Origin: Rodentibacter genomosp. 1
GTDB lineage: Bacteria; Pseudomonadota; Gammaproteobacteria; Enterobacterales; Pasteurellaceae
Assembly: GCF_001999285.1 (NCBI RefSeq)
Contig: NZ_MLHN01000003.1
Span: 62,001 to 126,000 of the forward strand
DNA length: 64,000 nt
Reading direction: 5' to 3'
Shown here: positions 9,849 to 17,909 of the stretch, in pieces
Layout of the letters: every line of letters starts with the position of its first letter
How positions within the stretch are numbered: position 1 is the stretch's first letter
Made by a program: the position numbers and the translations under genes
The notes under the pieces: generated by a model
Database searches by the model: none
The model's input: only the letters and a program-made list of their open reading frames with translations
Told to the model about the DNA's origin: nothing

Positions 9849-9876
9849 AATAAGGAAGTTTCGACTTCCTTATTTT
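9849..9876 (+). terminator. Rho-independent terminator of the efflux operon
   Basis: AATAAGGAAGT and its exact complement (11-bp stem, TTCG loop) are followed by a run of T. It sits 10 bases after the lipoprotein stop codon. Confidence 0.85.
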
Positions 9877-9894
9877 TTACTCGGTTTATGAAAG

Positions 9895-10524
9895 ATGAAA
9901 AAACAACTGACTTTTTATTTTATCCGCCACGGCAGAACGGTTTGGAATGAACAGGGCTTAATGCAAGGGCATGGCGATTCTCCCCTCACCGAACAAGGCA
10001 TTTTAGGGGCACAAAAAGCAGGTAGTGCATTACAACATATTCCCTTTGTTGCAGCGTATTCCAGCGTTTTAAAACGTACCATTGACACAGCAGAACATAT
10101 TATTGGCGAACGCAATATTCCACTTTTTCAACATAAAGGGTTAAACGAACAATTTTTTGGAAAATGGGAGGGACAATGGGTTGAACCTTTGCGTGAGCAG
10201 GCTGAATTTAAGCAAATGATCAGCGATCCGGCAAATTACAAAGCCGAAACAAACGGCGGTGAAACCTACCAACAACTCGCAGATCGGGCAATGAAAGCCA
10301 TACAAGACATCATTCAAATCCATGATAAAGGCAATATTTTAGTCGTTTCTCACGGCCATACACTGCGCTTACTCATCGCTCTACTTGACGGTGCGACTTG
10401 GCAAAATCACCGTGCAGCAGGACAATCCGTTTCTTTACTCAACACCGCGATCAGTATAGTGCATTATGATAGCGAAAAAGGCTTTACCGTTGAAAAAGTC
10501 AATGATGCAGGGCATTTGGGGTAA
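9895..10524 (+). CDS. Histidine phosphatase family protein (phosphoglycerate-mutase-like)
   Basis: A 209-residue cytoplasmic protein of the histidine phosphatase superfamily. The phospho-acceptor motif is RHG at residues 11-13 (IRHGRTVWNEQG), and the second catalytic histidine lies in VVSHGHTLRLL near residue 150. This size and motif set fits GpmB/CobC-like broad phosphatases rather than the glycolytic mutase. The substrate cannot be told from the sequence. The gene stands alone and is convergent with rnm, with a REP pair in the gap. Confidence 0.85.
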   Translation: MKKQLTFYFIRHGRTVWNEQGLMQGHGDSPLTEQGILGAQKAGSALQHIPFVAAYSSVLKRTIDTAEHIIGERNIPLFQHKGLNEQFFGKWEGQWVEPLREQAEFKQMISDPANYKAETNGGETYQQLADRAMKAIQDIIQIHDKGNILVVSHGHTLRLLIALLDGATWQNHRAAGQSVSLLNTAISIVHYDSEKGFTVEKVNDAGHLG

Positions 10525-10572
10525 AAGAGCGGTCATTTTTTATCTTGTTTTTCAGTATTACGCTTGGGATTT

Positions 10573-10654
10573 GTAGGGACACACTGCGTGTGTCCGAATT
10601 TTAACATATTGAAATAATTTGATTTTGTAACGGACACACTGCATGTGTCCCTAC
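10573..10654. repeat. REP pair, copy 3
   Basis: Same family as the copy at 3035 but in the opposite orientation (spacer reads ATTTTAACATATTGAAATAATTT). It ends one base before the stop codon of the minus-strand gene rnm, between two convergent genes. Confidence 0.9.
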
Positions 10655-10655
10655 G

Positions 10656-11480
10656 CTAAAACCTTGCCCAAATCGGTTCTACGTCTTCAGGAAGATCGAG
10701 ATTTTTTCCTAACTCTACCCAGCCACAAGGAAAATGGAAATCCGATCCCACCGAGCCTAGCAAACCAAACTCATTTGCCCAGCGGGCGAGCATTTGGCGT
10801 TGGTCTTTGGTTTGTCCGTAGCCGGAAATTTCCATGGCATCGCCTTCCCAATTTTTGAAATCTGCTATCAATTTGCGAATCCATTTTCCCGTTAAGTTAT
10901 AACGTAACGGATGAGCAATGACAGCCATTCCCCCTGCGGCATGAATGGTTTCAATAGCAGTAGGAATATCCACCCATTCTGCTTTAACAAAGGCGGGGTT
11001 TCCTTGTCCTAAATAACGTTTGAAAGCCTGTCCATCGTTCGACACTTTGCCAATTTGCACCAAATATCGTCCATAGTGAGCACGTGTCACTTCCCCATTT
11101 GCTAATGCTTTTGCCCCTTCATAAGCGTTGGGGATTCCCGCTTTTTCTAATTTAGCCCCAATTTCAACCGCCCTTTTCTCACGCAAGGCTTTTTGCTTTT
11201 CCAAAAGTGCGGTCATTTTCGGGTGAGTTTGATCAAAATTCAGCCCTACGATATGAATGCCTCGCCCTTCCCAAGTAGTGGAAATTTCCACGCCGGTAAT
11301 CAATTCGATCCCCACCTCTTTTGCCGCCAATTGAGCCTCATCAATGCCACAAACCGTATCATGATCGCATAACGCCAACACATTCACGCCTTGCTCGGCA
11401 GCCCGTTGTACTATTTCTGTTGGGCTTAATACCCCATCGGATGCCGTGCTATGGCAATGTAAATCGTATATTTTTGTCAT
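10656..11480 (-). CDS. rnm: PHP-domain RNase AM / YciV (TrpH) family
   Basis: A 274-residue PHP-domain metal-dependent phosphoesterase. The metal-binding motif DLHCHSTASDG at residues 6-16, CDHDTVCG, the HYGRYLV region and the C-terminal GSDFH are all visible. The E. coli relative (YciV, now RNase AM) removes short 5' extensions from ribosomal RNAs and degrades nucleotides 5' to 3'. Its start directly abuts pyrD (overlap of one base at 11480), so the two are likely cotranscribed from the pyrD side. Confidence 0.88.
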   Translation of the reverse strand: MTKIYDLHCHSTASDGVLSPTEIVQRAAEQGVNVLALCDHDTVCGIDEAQLAAKEVGIELITGVEISTTWEGRGIHIVGLNFDQTHPKMTALLEKQKALREKRAVEIGAKLEKAGIPNAYEGAKALANGEVTRAHYGRYLVQIGKVSNDGQAFKRYLGQGNPAFVKAEWVDIPTAIETIHAAGGMAVIAHPLRYNLTGKWIRKLIADFKNWEGDAMEISGYGQTKDQRQMLARWANEFGLLGSVGSDFHFPCGWVELGKNLDLPEDVEPIWARF

Positions 11481-12499
11481 TATTTAATCGTTTTCACTAA
11501 ATCTTTTACTAATTTCGGTCCGTGATAAATCAACCCGGAATACACTTGCAACAATTCAGCGCCGGCTGCCATTTTCTCTTGGGCATTTTGCACACCGTCA
11601 ATCCCACCGCTGCCAATAATCGGGATTTGCCCTTTCAATTCTTCATTTAATCGTTTAATAATCGCCGTGCTTTTCTGTTGCAACGGCTTACCGCTTAATC
11701 CGCCCTGCTCTTCGGCATTTTTCAATCCTGCGACATTTTCACGGGAAATAGTGGTATTGGTGGCAATCACCCCGTCCATTCTATGACGAACCAACGTATC
11801 GGCAATTTGCACCAATTCCGCCTCCGATAAATCCGGCGCAATTTTCACCGCAATCGGCACATATTTATTGTATTGATCCGCCAAAATTGCTTGACGAGCC
11901 TTAATGCTTTGCAACAAATCATCAAAATAATCACCATATTGCAACTGGCGCAAATCCGGCGTATTTGGCGATGAAATATTCACTGTAATATAACCGGCAT
12001 AGTTATAGGCTTTGTTCAAGCAGAAAATATAATCGTCTTTGCCGTGTTCCAATGGCGTTTGTTTATTTTTACCGATATTGATGCCAATCACGCCACGATA
12101 GCGAGCGTTTTTCACATTTTCGATCAAATAATCAATGCCATTATTGTTAAACCCATTACGATTAATAATACCTTCCGCTTCAATCAAACGAAACTGGCGG
12201 GGTTTCGCATTGCCGTCTTGTGCAAGGGGGGTCACCGTGCCTACTTCCACAAAACCGAATCCCAATGCCCCAAAACCATCAATGGCATCACCATTTTTAT
12301 CTGCCCCCGCTGCCAAGCCAATAGGGTTTGGGAAACGCACCCCCATCACGGTTTTTTCCGAGCCTTTTGGCGTGCCGATAACGGATTTCAGTAACGGCTG
12401 CAACCATGGACTGCCGGCAAGTTTTAAACATTGAAGGGTGAAATTATGGGCGGTTTCCGCATCCATTTGAAAAATACATTGACGGAATAATTTATACAT
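11480..12499 (-). CDS. pyrD: Dihydroorotate dehydrogenase (quinone), class 2
   Basis: A 339-residue membrane-associated flavoprotein that oxidises dihydroorotate to orotate with quinone as acceptor, the fourth step of pyrimidine synthesis. The N-terminal helix ([25 protein letters not shown]) is the membrane-binding part of class 2 enzymes. [16 protein letters not shown] (with the catalytic serine) and GSGGIDG at the FMN phosphate site are present. Length agrees with E. coli PyrD (336). The downstream partner is rnm. Confidence 0.97.
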   Translation of the reverse strand: MYKLFRQCIFQMDAETAHNFTLQCLKLAGSPWLQPLLKSVIGTPKGSEKTVMGVRFPNPIGLAAGADKNGDAIDGFGALGFGFVEVGTVTPLAQDGNAKPRQFRLIEAEGIINRNGFNNNGIDYLIENVKNARYRGVIGINIGKNKQTPLEHGKDDYIFCLNKAYNYAGYITVNISSPNTPDLRQLQYGDYFDDLLQSIKARQAILADQYNKYVPIAVKIAPDLSEAELVQIADTLVRHRMDGVIATNTTISRENVAGLKNAEEQGGLSGKPLQQKSTAIIKRLNEELKGQIPIIGSGGIDGVQNAQEKMAAGAELLQVYSGLIYHGPKLVKDLVKTIK

Positions 12500-12809
12500 A
12501 CTCGTTTATCTCTCGGGATAGTTGACTGTAAAAAAAGTGCGGTCAAAATCAACCGCACTTTAAAGATGGGGCTGTATTATGTCGTATTGCATTTATTTCC
12601 ATTGTAGGGACACACTGAGTGTGTCCGTTATAAAATCATTTTAATAGGTTAAAATTCGGACACACGCAGAGTATCCCTACTTATTGAAATTCCAGTTATG
12701 CGCATTTACAACATAATATTAAAAGCGTTTGCGTATTCTACGAGGAAAGGGGGAAATGTGCAATGAAATGTCAAATCAAAAAAATCCCATCATAACGCTT
12801 AAAATCAAA
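12500..12809. other. Intergenic region between pyrD and hsdM
   Basis: This divergent gap holds an inverted pair of uptake signals (12534-12561) just upstream of pyrD and a REP pair (12604-12680). GTATTATGT near 12570 and an ACATAATA-type sequence near 12713 are partial copies of the middle arms of the composite element at 2.96 kb. The pyrD promoter should lie here, but I could not single it out. Confidence 0.6.
12604..12680. repeat. REP pair, copy 4
   Basis: GTAG-hairpin REP with GAG instead of TGC-derived GCG in the loop, a shortened AT spacer, and an inverted REP with a decayed stem (CAGAGTATCCCTAC). It lies between divergent genes, unlike the other full copies. Confidence 0.88.
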
Positions 12810-12838
12810 TTGTTCAGACTTTAACTTTTCTATAAAAT
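12810..12838 (+). promoter_or_regulatory. Candidate sigma-70 promoter of the hsd locus
   Basis: TTGTTC (12810-12815), a 17-base spacer and TAAAAT (12833-12838) precede an AAAGGA ribosome-binding site (12878-12883) and the ATG at 12892. The -35 element matches only four of six bases. Confidence 0.4.
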
Positions 12839-12891
12839 AACCGCACTTTTTTTCAAAATATCTATATTTCACTTTACAAAGGACGAATTTT

Positions 12892-14554
12892 ATGCAGAAG
12901 TCACCAAGATTGTGTCAGCGAAACGCAAACACAGCAAGCCTTTCTTAATGATTTAGATGAAAAACTTTGGTCTGCCGCAGACCGTCTCCGCCAACAACTC
13001 GATGCCGCCAATTATAAACACATTGTTCTCGGCTTAATTTTCTTAAAATACATCTCCGACAGTTTCACGACCCAGCAGGAAAAAATCCGTACGGAACTTG
13101 CCGATCCTGAAAATCCCCTTTATCTTGACCGTACGTTTTACGATTCGGACGAAGACTATCAAGAAGCCCTCACCGCTGAATTAGAAAACCGTGATTACTA
13201 TATCGCCGATAATATATTCTGGGTGCCGCCTTCCGCCCGTTGGCAAGCGTTACAATCTGTCGCCCTTTTTAACACCGGCACGGCATTACCTTGGGGCGGT
13301 AAATTCACCGGTGTCGCCCGTTTAATTGATGATGCCTTTGATGCTATTGAAAAAGACAACGCCAAACTCAAAGGCGTATTGCAACGCATTAGTGGCTATG
13401 CGGTAAATGAAGATACATTACGGGGCTTAATTAACCTTTTTTCCGATACCAATTTTACCCAGCCCACTTACAACGGCACCCCAATTCATTTAGGGGCAAA
13501 AGATATTCTCGGACACATTTATGAATATTTCCTCGGGCGGTTCGCCCAAGCAGAAGGTAAACGGGGCGGGCAATATTTTACACCCAAATCCATCGTTTCT
13601 CTTATTGTTGAAATGCTCGAACCTTATTCTGGACGGGTTTACGACCCCGCAATGGGAAGTGGCGGCTTTTTCGTGCAAACGGAACGCTTTATCACTGACC
13701 ACCAAGGCAATATCAACCAAGTGTCTATCTATGGGCAAGAATTCAACCCTACCACATGGAAACTTGCCGCTATGAATATGGCGATTCGAGGCATTGATTA
13801 CGATTTTGGCAAACACAATGCCGACAGTTTCGTTCAACCACAACATCTCGACAAAAAAATGGATTTCATTATGGCGAACCCACCCTTCAACAGCAAAGAT
13901 TGGTGGAGCGAAAGCCTTGCGGATGATCCTCGCTGGGCATACGGCATACCGCCAAAAGGCAACGCCAACTTTGCGTGGCTACAACATATGATTTACCACC
14001 TCTCCCCGAAAGGCAAAATGGCACTTTTACTCGCCAACGGCTCAATGAGCAGCCAAACCAACAACGAAGGGGAGATTCGCAAAGCCATCGTGCAAGCAGA
14101 TCTTGTGGAAGCCATGGTTGCCCTACCCGGACAACTGTTCACCAACACCCAAATCCCCGCCTGCATTTGGTTGTTAAACCGCAACAAACCCCGCAAAAAT
14201 GAGGTGCTATTTATTGACGCCCGTCAAATCGGCTATATGAAAGACCGCGTATTGCGTGATTTCACCCTTGATGACATCGCCAACATTGCCGACACCTTCC
14301 ACGCTTGGCAAAAATCCGAAGGCTATGAAGATCAACCCGCTTTCTGTAAATCCGCCACCTTAGAGGACATTGAAAAGAACGATTACGTCCTCACCCCCGG
14401 ACGCTATGTCGGCACCGCTGAACAAGAAGACGACGATATTCCCTTTGCCGAAAAAATGCAAAAACTGACCGCGCTTTTAAAGGAACAATTTAAACAAAGT
14501 GCAGAATTGGAAGCGGAGATTAAGAAAAATTTGGGAGGATTGGGGTATGAGTAA
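12892..14554 (+). CDS. hsdM: Type I restriction-modification methyltransferase subunit HsdM, start codon out of frame
   Basis: The main reading frame encodes an adenine-N6 methyltransferase with an HsdM N-terminal helical domain (FLNDLDEKLWSAADRL and KHIVLGLIFLKYISD), SAM motif DPAMGSGGFF and catalytic motif NPPF. With HsdS it methylates DNA. The only ATG with a good ribosome-binding site (AAAGGA) is at 12892, but it is in another frame that stops at 12946. The methyltransferase frame is open from about 12899 to 14554 without an ATG, GTG or TTG before GTG 13223, which would cut off about 110 essential residues. A one-base insertion or deletion within the first ten codons is the simplest reading. 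The gene is either inactive, read by a +1 shift, or carries a sequencing error. It overlaps hsdS by 8 bases. Confidence 0.8.
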
Positions 14555-15899
14555 TAAATTATCAGATATTGTAGATTTTAATCCACCAAGAGCATTAAAA
14601 CGAGGAAAAATAGCCCCCTTCATAGAAATGGCTTCACTGCCAACAAATGCGAAATTTATTGAACAAATAGATACGAAAACATTCTCTGGTGGTAGCAAAT
14701 TCAAAAATGGAGATACTTTATTTGCTAGAATTACACCTTGTTTAGAAAATGGAAAAACGGGAAAAGTCACAGGGCTAGATGATGGTTCTATTGGGCACGG
14801 CTCAACTGAATTTATTGTAATGTCAGCTAAAGATCCAGATTTTGATGAAGATTATATTTATTACTTTGCTCGATTATCTGAATTTAGAGAATTTGCACAA
14901 CAACGAATGGTTGGTACATCAGGACGACAACGTGTTGCTTGGCAAGATTTAGCTGAATTTACTTTTAAATTTCCACCTAAGGAAGAAAGAAAAAGAGCAG
15001 CTGAATTATTAAATGTTTTTGATAAAAAAATCCAATTCAACACTCAAATTAACCAAACCCTCGAACAAATCGCCCAAGGGATTTTTAAAAGCTGGTTTGT
15101 GGATTTCGACCCCGTGCGTGCCAAAGCCGAAGTCCTTGCACAGGGCAAAACCCAAGCGGAAGCCGAACTTGCCGCTCAACAAATCATCAGCGGAAAAACA
15201 CCGGAAGAATTAACCGCACTTTCCCAAACCCACCCAGACCGCTATGCGGAATTAGCGGAAATTGCTAAAGCGTTTCCGAGTGAGTTTGAGGAGGTTGATG
15301 GGTTTGGAGAAGTGCCGAGGGGGTGGGAAAAAGTTTCCATTTCAGATAAAAAAATATGCGAAATTATCAAACCTAAAATTAACCAATTTGAAGGGGAAAA
15401 AGACTATATTGCAACTGCTAATGTTTCAAGAAATTCTATCGTGGGAACATTAGAAAAAATAACTTATCAAAATCGTCCATCAAGAGCCAATATGCAACCT
15501 ATAATAAATAGTATTTGGTTTGCAAAAATGGTAGGAGAACATAAAGCAATTTTAATAGACAAAAATGATGAATTTTTATTAAAGAATACTGTTTTATCTA
15601 CAGGTTTTTTAGGATTAAAACCACAAGAAAAAACAAAATCATTTCTATATTGCTTTATAAATTCTGATTACTTTACATTGAGTAAAAATCAATTAGCAAC
15701 TGGTGCAGTACAAATTGCATTAAATAACACTTCATTTTCAAAAATAGAATTAGTGCTACCATGCAATAATTTATTAAAATTCTTTGAAGGAAAAGTAAGT
15801 AATTTGTATGCTAAAATTTCACAAAACCAAAGAGAAAATAGAGAGTTATCAGAAACAAGAGATTTTTTATTGCCTAGATTATTAAATGGAACGCTATAA
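14547..15899 (+). CDS. hsdS: Type I restriction-modification specificity subunit HsdS
   Basis: A 450-residue specificity subunit that selects the DNA target for HsdM and HsdR. The start ATG at 14547 follows GGGAGG (14532-14537) and overlaps the hsdM stop. It has the usual build: target-recognition domain 1 (about residues 1-165), a conserved central helical region (VFDKKIQFNTQINQTLEQIA, then FKSWFVDFDPVRAKAE) and target-recognition domain 2 (about 270-440) with the closing helical segment. Both recognition domains are clearly more AT-rich than the central region, the mark of domain exchange between strains. The downstream membrane protein starts 2 bases after the stop. Confidence 0.93.
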   Translation: MSNKLSDIVDFNPPRALKRGKIAPFIEMASLPTNAKFIEQIDTKTFSGGSKFKNGDTLFARITPCLENGKTGKVTGLDDGSIGHGSTEFIVMSAKDPDFDEDYIYYFARLSEFREFAQQRMVGTSGRQRVAWQDLAEFTFKFPPKEERKRAAELLNVFDKKIQFNTQINQTLEQIAQGIFKSWFVDFDPVRAKAEVLAQGKTQAEAELAAQQIISGKTPEELTALSQTHPDRYAELAEIAKAFPSEFEEVDGFGEVPRGWEKVSISDKKICEIIKPKINQFEGEKDYIATANVSRNSIVGTLEKITYQNRPSRANMQPIINSIWFAKMVGEHKAILIDKNDEFLLKNTVLSTGFLGLKPQEKTKSFLYCFINSDYFTLSKNQLATGAVQIALNNTSFSKIELVLPCNNLLKFFEGKVSNLYAKISQNQRENRELSETRDFLLPRLLNGTL

Positions 15900-15901
15900 A
15901 T

Positions 15902-16363
15902 ATGAATAACCAAGAAATATTACATAAAGAAATTGAATTAATTCAAACTTGTATCAATAGAATGGCAAATAATTCTTTTTTACTTAAAGGTTGGACTGTT
16001 TCACTAATCACAGTTATTCTAGCATTGACTAATATTAGTCTATCAAAATATGCTTACTTAGCATTATTTATACCTTTAATAAGTTTTTGGTATCTAGATG
16101 CTTTTTTCTTAAGAAAAGAAAGAATGTATCGAGAAATGTATTCTTGGGTTTTGGAGAATCGTAGCAAATCTGATGAGCATATTTATAACCTAAACCCTCA
16201 TAGATTTGATGGATCTGTAAAAAAAATATTATCAGTATTTTTGTCAAAAACATTACTTATCTTTTATGGTAGTTTAATGTTTACCCTGATTATTTGGATA
16301 TTATTTATATTTAAACTAGAAATTCTAGCTAAATTAAAAACTTTATGTCTATTTATTAATTAA
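15902..16363 (+). CDS. Small membrane protein of unknown family, partner of TIR-like gene
   Basis: A 153-residue protein with a short charged N-terminal helix, two closely spaced hydrophobic segments (about residues 30-45 and 48-70), a basic middle part (LRKERMYREMYSWVLENRSK) and a third strong hydrophobic segment at about 115-140. I do not recognise a named family. The plan (helix, two membrane helices, cytosolic helices) recalls the small membrane effectors such as SLATT proteins that accompany nucleotide-signalling defence genes, but no motif proves it. It begins 2 bases after hsdS and ends 12 bases before the TIR-like gene. The DNA is very AT-rich and lacks uptake signals, pointing to recent acquisition. 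Confidence 0.75.
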   Translation: MNNQEILHKEIELIQTCINRMANNSFLLKGWTVSLITVILALTNISLSKYAYLALFIPLISFWYLDAFFLRKERMYREMYSWVLENRSKSDEHIYNLNPHRFDGSVKKILSVFLSKTLLIFYGSLMFTLIIWILFIFKLEILAKLKTLCLFIN

Positions 16364-16375
16364 TAGGGGAAAATT

Positions 16376-16924
16376 ATGAAAAGACGAGTTTTTTATAGCT
16401 TTCATTATCAGAAAGATAATTGGAGAGTAAGTCAAATTAGAAATATCGGAGCTATTGAGGGTAATAAGATAGCTACAGATAATGAATGGGAAGAAGTAAA
16501 AAGGCAAGGGGATTTAGCAATTAGATATTGGATTAATGAAAATCTAGAAAATCGTAGTTGTTTAATTGTACTTATTGGAGAGGAAACATCAACCAGAAAA
16601 TGGGTCTTATATGAAATTGAAGAAGCGTGGAATAGAGGAATGGGAGTATTAGGTGTTTATATTGAAAATCTAAAGGATAATAAAGGAAATTTTTCTCAAC
16701 GAGGTAAGAATCCTTTTGAGAAATTTAATTTTCAAGATGACAGTTTTATTCCTTTTAGCTGTATTGTTCCAATTCTTGATCCAGAAAAATTTGAGATGGA
16801 GTCCTTTTTTACTGATTTAGGAGGAAATTCTTCATATAACATAATAGGAAAAAATTTGGAACAATACATTGAAAAAGCTATAGAAAAAAGAAAAGGATTA
16901 GGAAATATTATTAAAAATGTCTAA
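16376..16924 (+). CDS. TIR-like (ThsB/DUF1863, MTH538-type) domain protein
   Basis: A 182-residue protein whose first 120 residues match the pattern of TIR-like DUF1863 proteins: RRVFYSFHYQKDNWR at the N-terminus, a QIRNIG segment, WEEVKRQGD, then a beta strand CLIVLIGEET, TRKWVLYEIEEAW with Glu80 at the position of the conserved glutamate, and LGVYIENL. In Thoeris, ThsB proteins of this type sense phage and make a cyclic ADP-ribose signal. No ThsA-like gene is present here. The upstream membrane protein is the only partner, and both lie inside a type I restriction locus. GGGGAAA at 16366-16372 serves as the ribosome-binding site. Composition is AT-rich. A defence role is inference from family and place. 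Confidence 0.82.
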   Translation: MKRRVFYSFHYQKDNWRVSQIRNIGAIEGNKIATDNEWEEVKRQGDLAIRYWINENLENRSCLIVLIGEETSTRKWVLYEIEEAWNRGMGVLGVYIENLKDNKGNFSQRGKNPFEKFNFQDDSFIPFSCIVPILDPEKFEMESFFTDLGGNSSYNIIGKNLEQYIEKAIEKRKGLGNIIKNV

Positions 16925-17036
16925 TTTTCCTATGGATATAAATCCACACTGTTAAACATAACCATTCCTCTTTTGGGAACATCAAACCAAAAAGGGATTA
17001 GATTATGTTCTAATTTGTAAATTTTTCCAATATATA

Positions 17037-17060
17037 CGGACACACGCAGTGTGTCCCTAC
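17037..17060 (-). repeat. Single REP, inverted, near the REP transposase
   Basis: A hairpin of CGGACACACGCAGTGTGTCC followed by CTAC, the complement of the GTAG-hairpin unit. It stands alone without a partner. Confidence 0.85.
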
Positions 17061-17152
17061 TGGATTCGTGGGATATGAAATAGATTTTGGTTAATTAAAT
17101 ATGGATATGATGAAACATAAAAAACATCAAATAACGTGACTGGTAGGGACAC

Positions 17153-17177
17153 ACTGCGTGTGTCCGACATGTGTCCG
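17153..17177 (+). repeat. Single REP with duplicated half stem
   Basis: GTAG and the full hairpin, followed directly by a second ACATGTGTCCGA half stem, suggesting a rearranged REP junction. Confidence 0.85.
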
Positions 17178-17266
17178 AAATCAAATATTAACCGAAATAA
17201 AATAAACACGAATAAATTAAATATTGGCATTATCAAAAAACAAAACATCGATTGATGTCATTGACA

Positions 17267-17288
17267 CGGACACACTGCGTGTGTCCGT
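17267..17288. repeat. REP hairpin lacking GTAG, 18 bases from the transposase stop
   Basis: CGGACACAC-TGC-GTGTGTCCG is a perfect stem, but neither side carries the GTAG/CTAC tetranucleotide. It lies between the other REPs and the 3' end of the transposase gene. Confidence 0.8.
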
Positions 17289-17305
17289 ATTTGATATATA
17301 ATGTT

Positions 17306-17797
17306 TTAATAAAAACAATCCATTTTCCAATTTATGACATTATTTTCAACGTAATGATAAATATACGTAAATGCTTTTTCCGTTTTGATAATATGTTCGT
17401 GATAACGAGGTTGCCATTGAAATGGCATTTGGTTTTTAATGGCAAAAGAGGTTAAAGATGCTTTAATACCACGAATAATTGAAGCTAAATTTTTACGTTG
17501 TCCATGACCGAAACAATGCTGATGTTGGTTTATATGGCTATTTATAATAATGATTAAATGAAAATGATTGGGCATGATCGTGTAAATAGGTATTTCAATA
17601 AATTGATCAGATCTTAAATTTATTGTGTTTTTAATAATTTTTTGTAATTCCATTCCCAGTGATGATAAATACATTTTTTGATTTTTTATTTCGCCAAAAT
17701 AATGAATTTTATCTTTGGTACAAGCGGTCACAAAATAACAACCATTTTGATAACTATCCCATTTTACACGGACAGTTTTCCTATTTGGTCTGTTCAT
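17306..17797 (-). CDS. REP-associated tyrosine transposase (RAYT, Y1/HUH family)
   Basis: A 163-residue single-strand HUH transposase of the TnpA-REP family. The metal-binding HUH motif is HFH at residues 78-80 in TIMPNHFHLIIII. The N-terminal GCYFVTACTKD and the C-terminal WQPRYHEHIIK with Tyr132 as probable nucleophile, followed by YHYVENN, are typical. Such enzymes cut and join single-stranded DNA at GTAG-hairpin REPs and are thought to spread them. Three REPs lie just beyond its 3' end and five REP pairs elsewhere in the window share the same hairpin. The frame is complete. Its position between the TIR-like gene and hsdR, on the opposite strand, separates hsdR from the rest of the locus. 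Confidence 0.9.
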   Translation of the reverse strand: MNRPNRKTVRVKWDSYQNGCYFVTACTKDKIHYFGEIKNQKMYLSSLGMELQKIIKNTINLRSDQFIEIPIYTIMPNHFHLIIIINSHINQHQHCFGHGQRKNLASIIRGIKASLTSFAIKNQMPFQWQPRYHEHIIKTEKAFTYIYHYVENNVINWKMDCFY

Positions 17798-17909
17798 ACT
17801 TTATTGATAGCTTTAATATATAGATGTAATAACTTAATGAAAAATAAATATTTTTTAAATAGCCAAATATAAGTTTTACGATCAAGATCGCAAAATTTGA
17901 GGAACAATT

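Noticed and set aside
12500-12891. CRISPR array
   Set aside because: The repeated GGACACAC units here and elsewhere are dispersed inverted pairs with similar AT-rich spacers, not a regularly spaced direct-repeat array, and no cas genes are present in the window.
16376-16924. A complete Thoeris system
   Set aside because: The TIR-like gene fits ThsB, but no SIR2/SLOG or macro-domain ThsA gene is found nearby, so only a related or new arrangement can be claimed.
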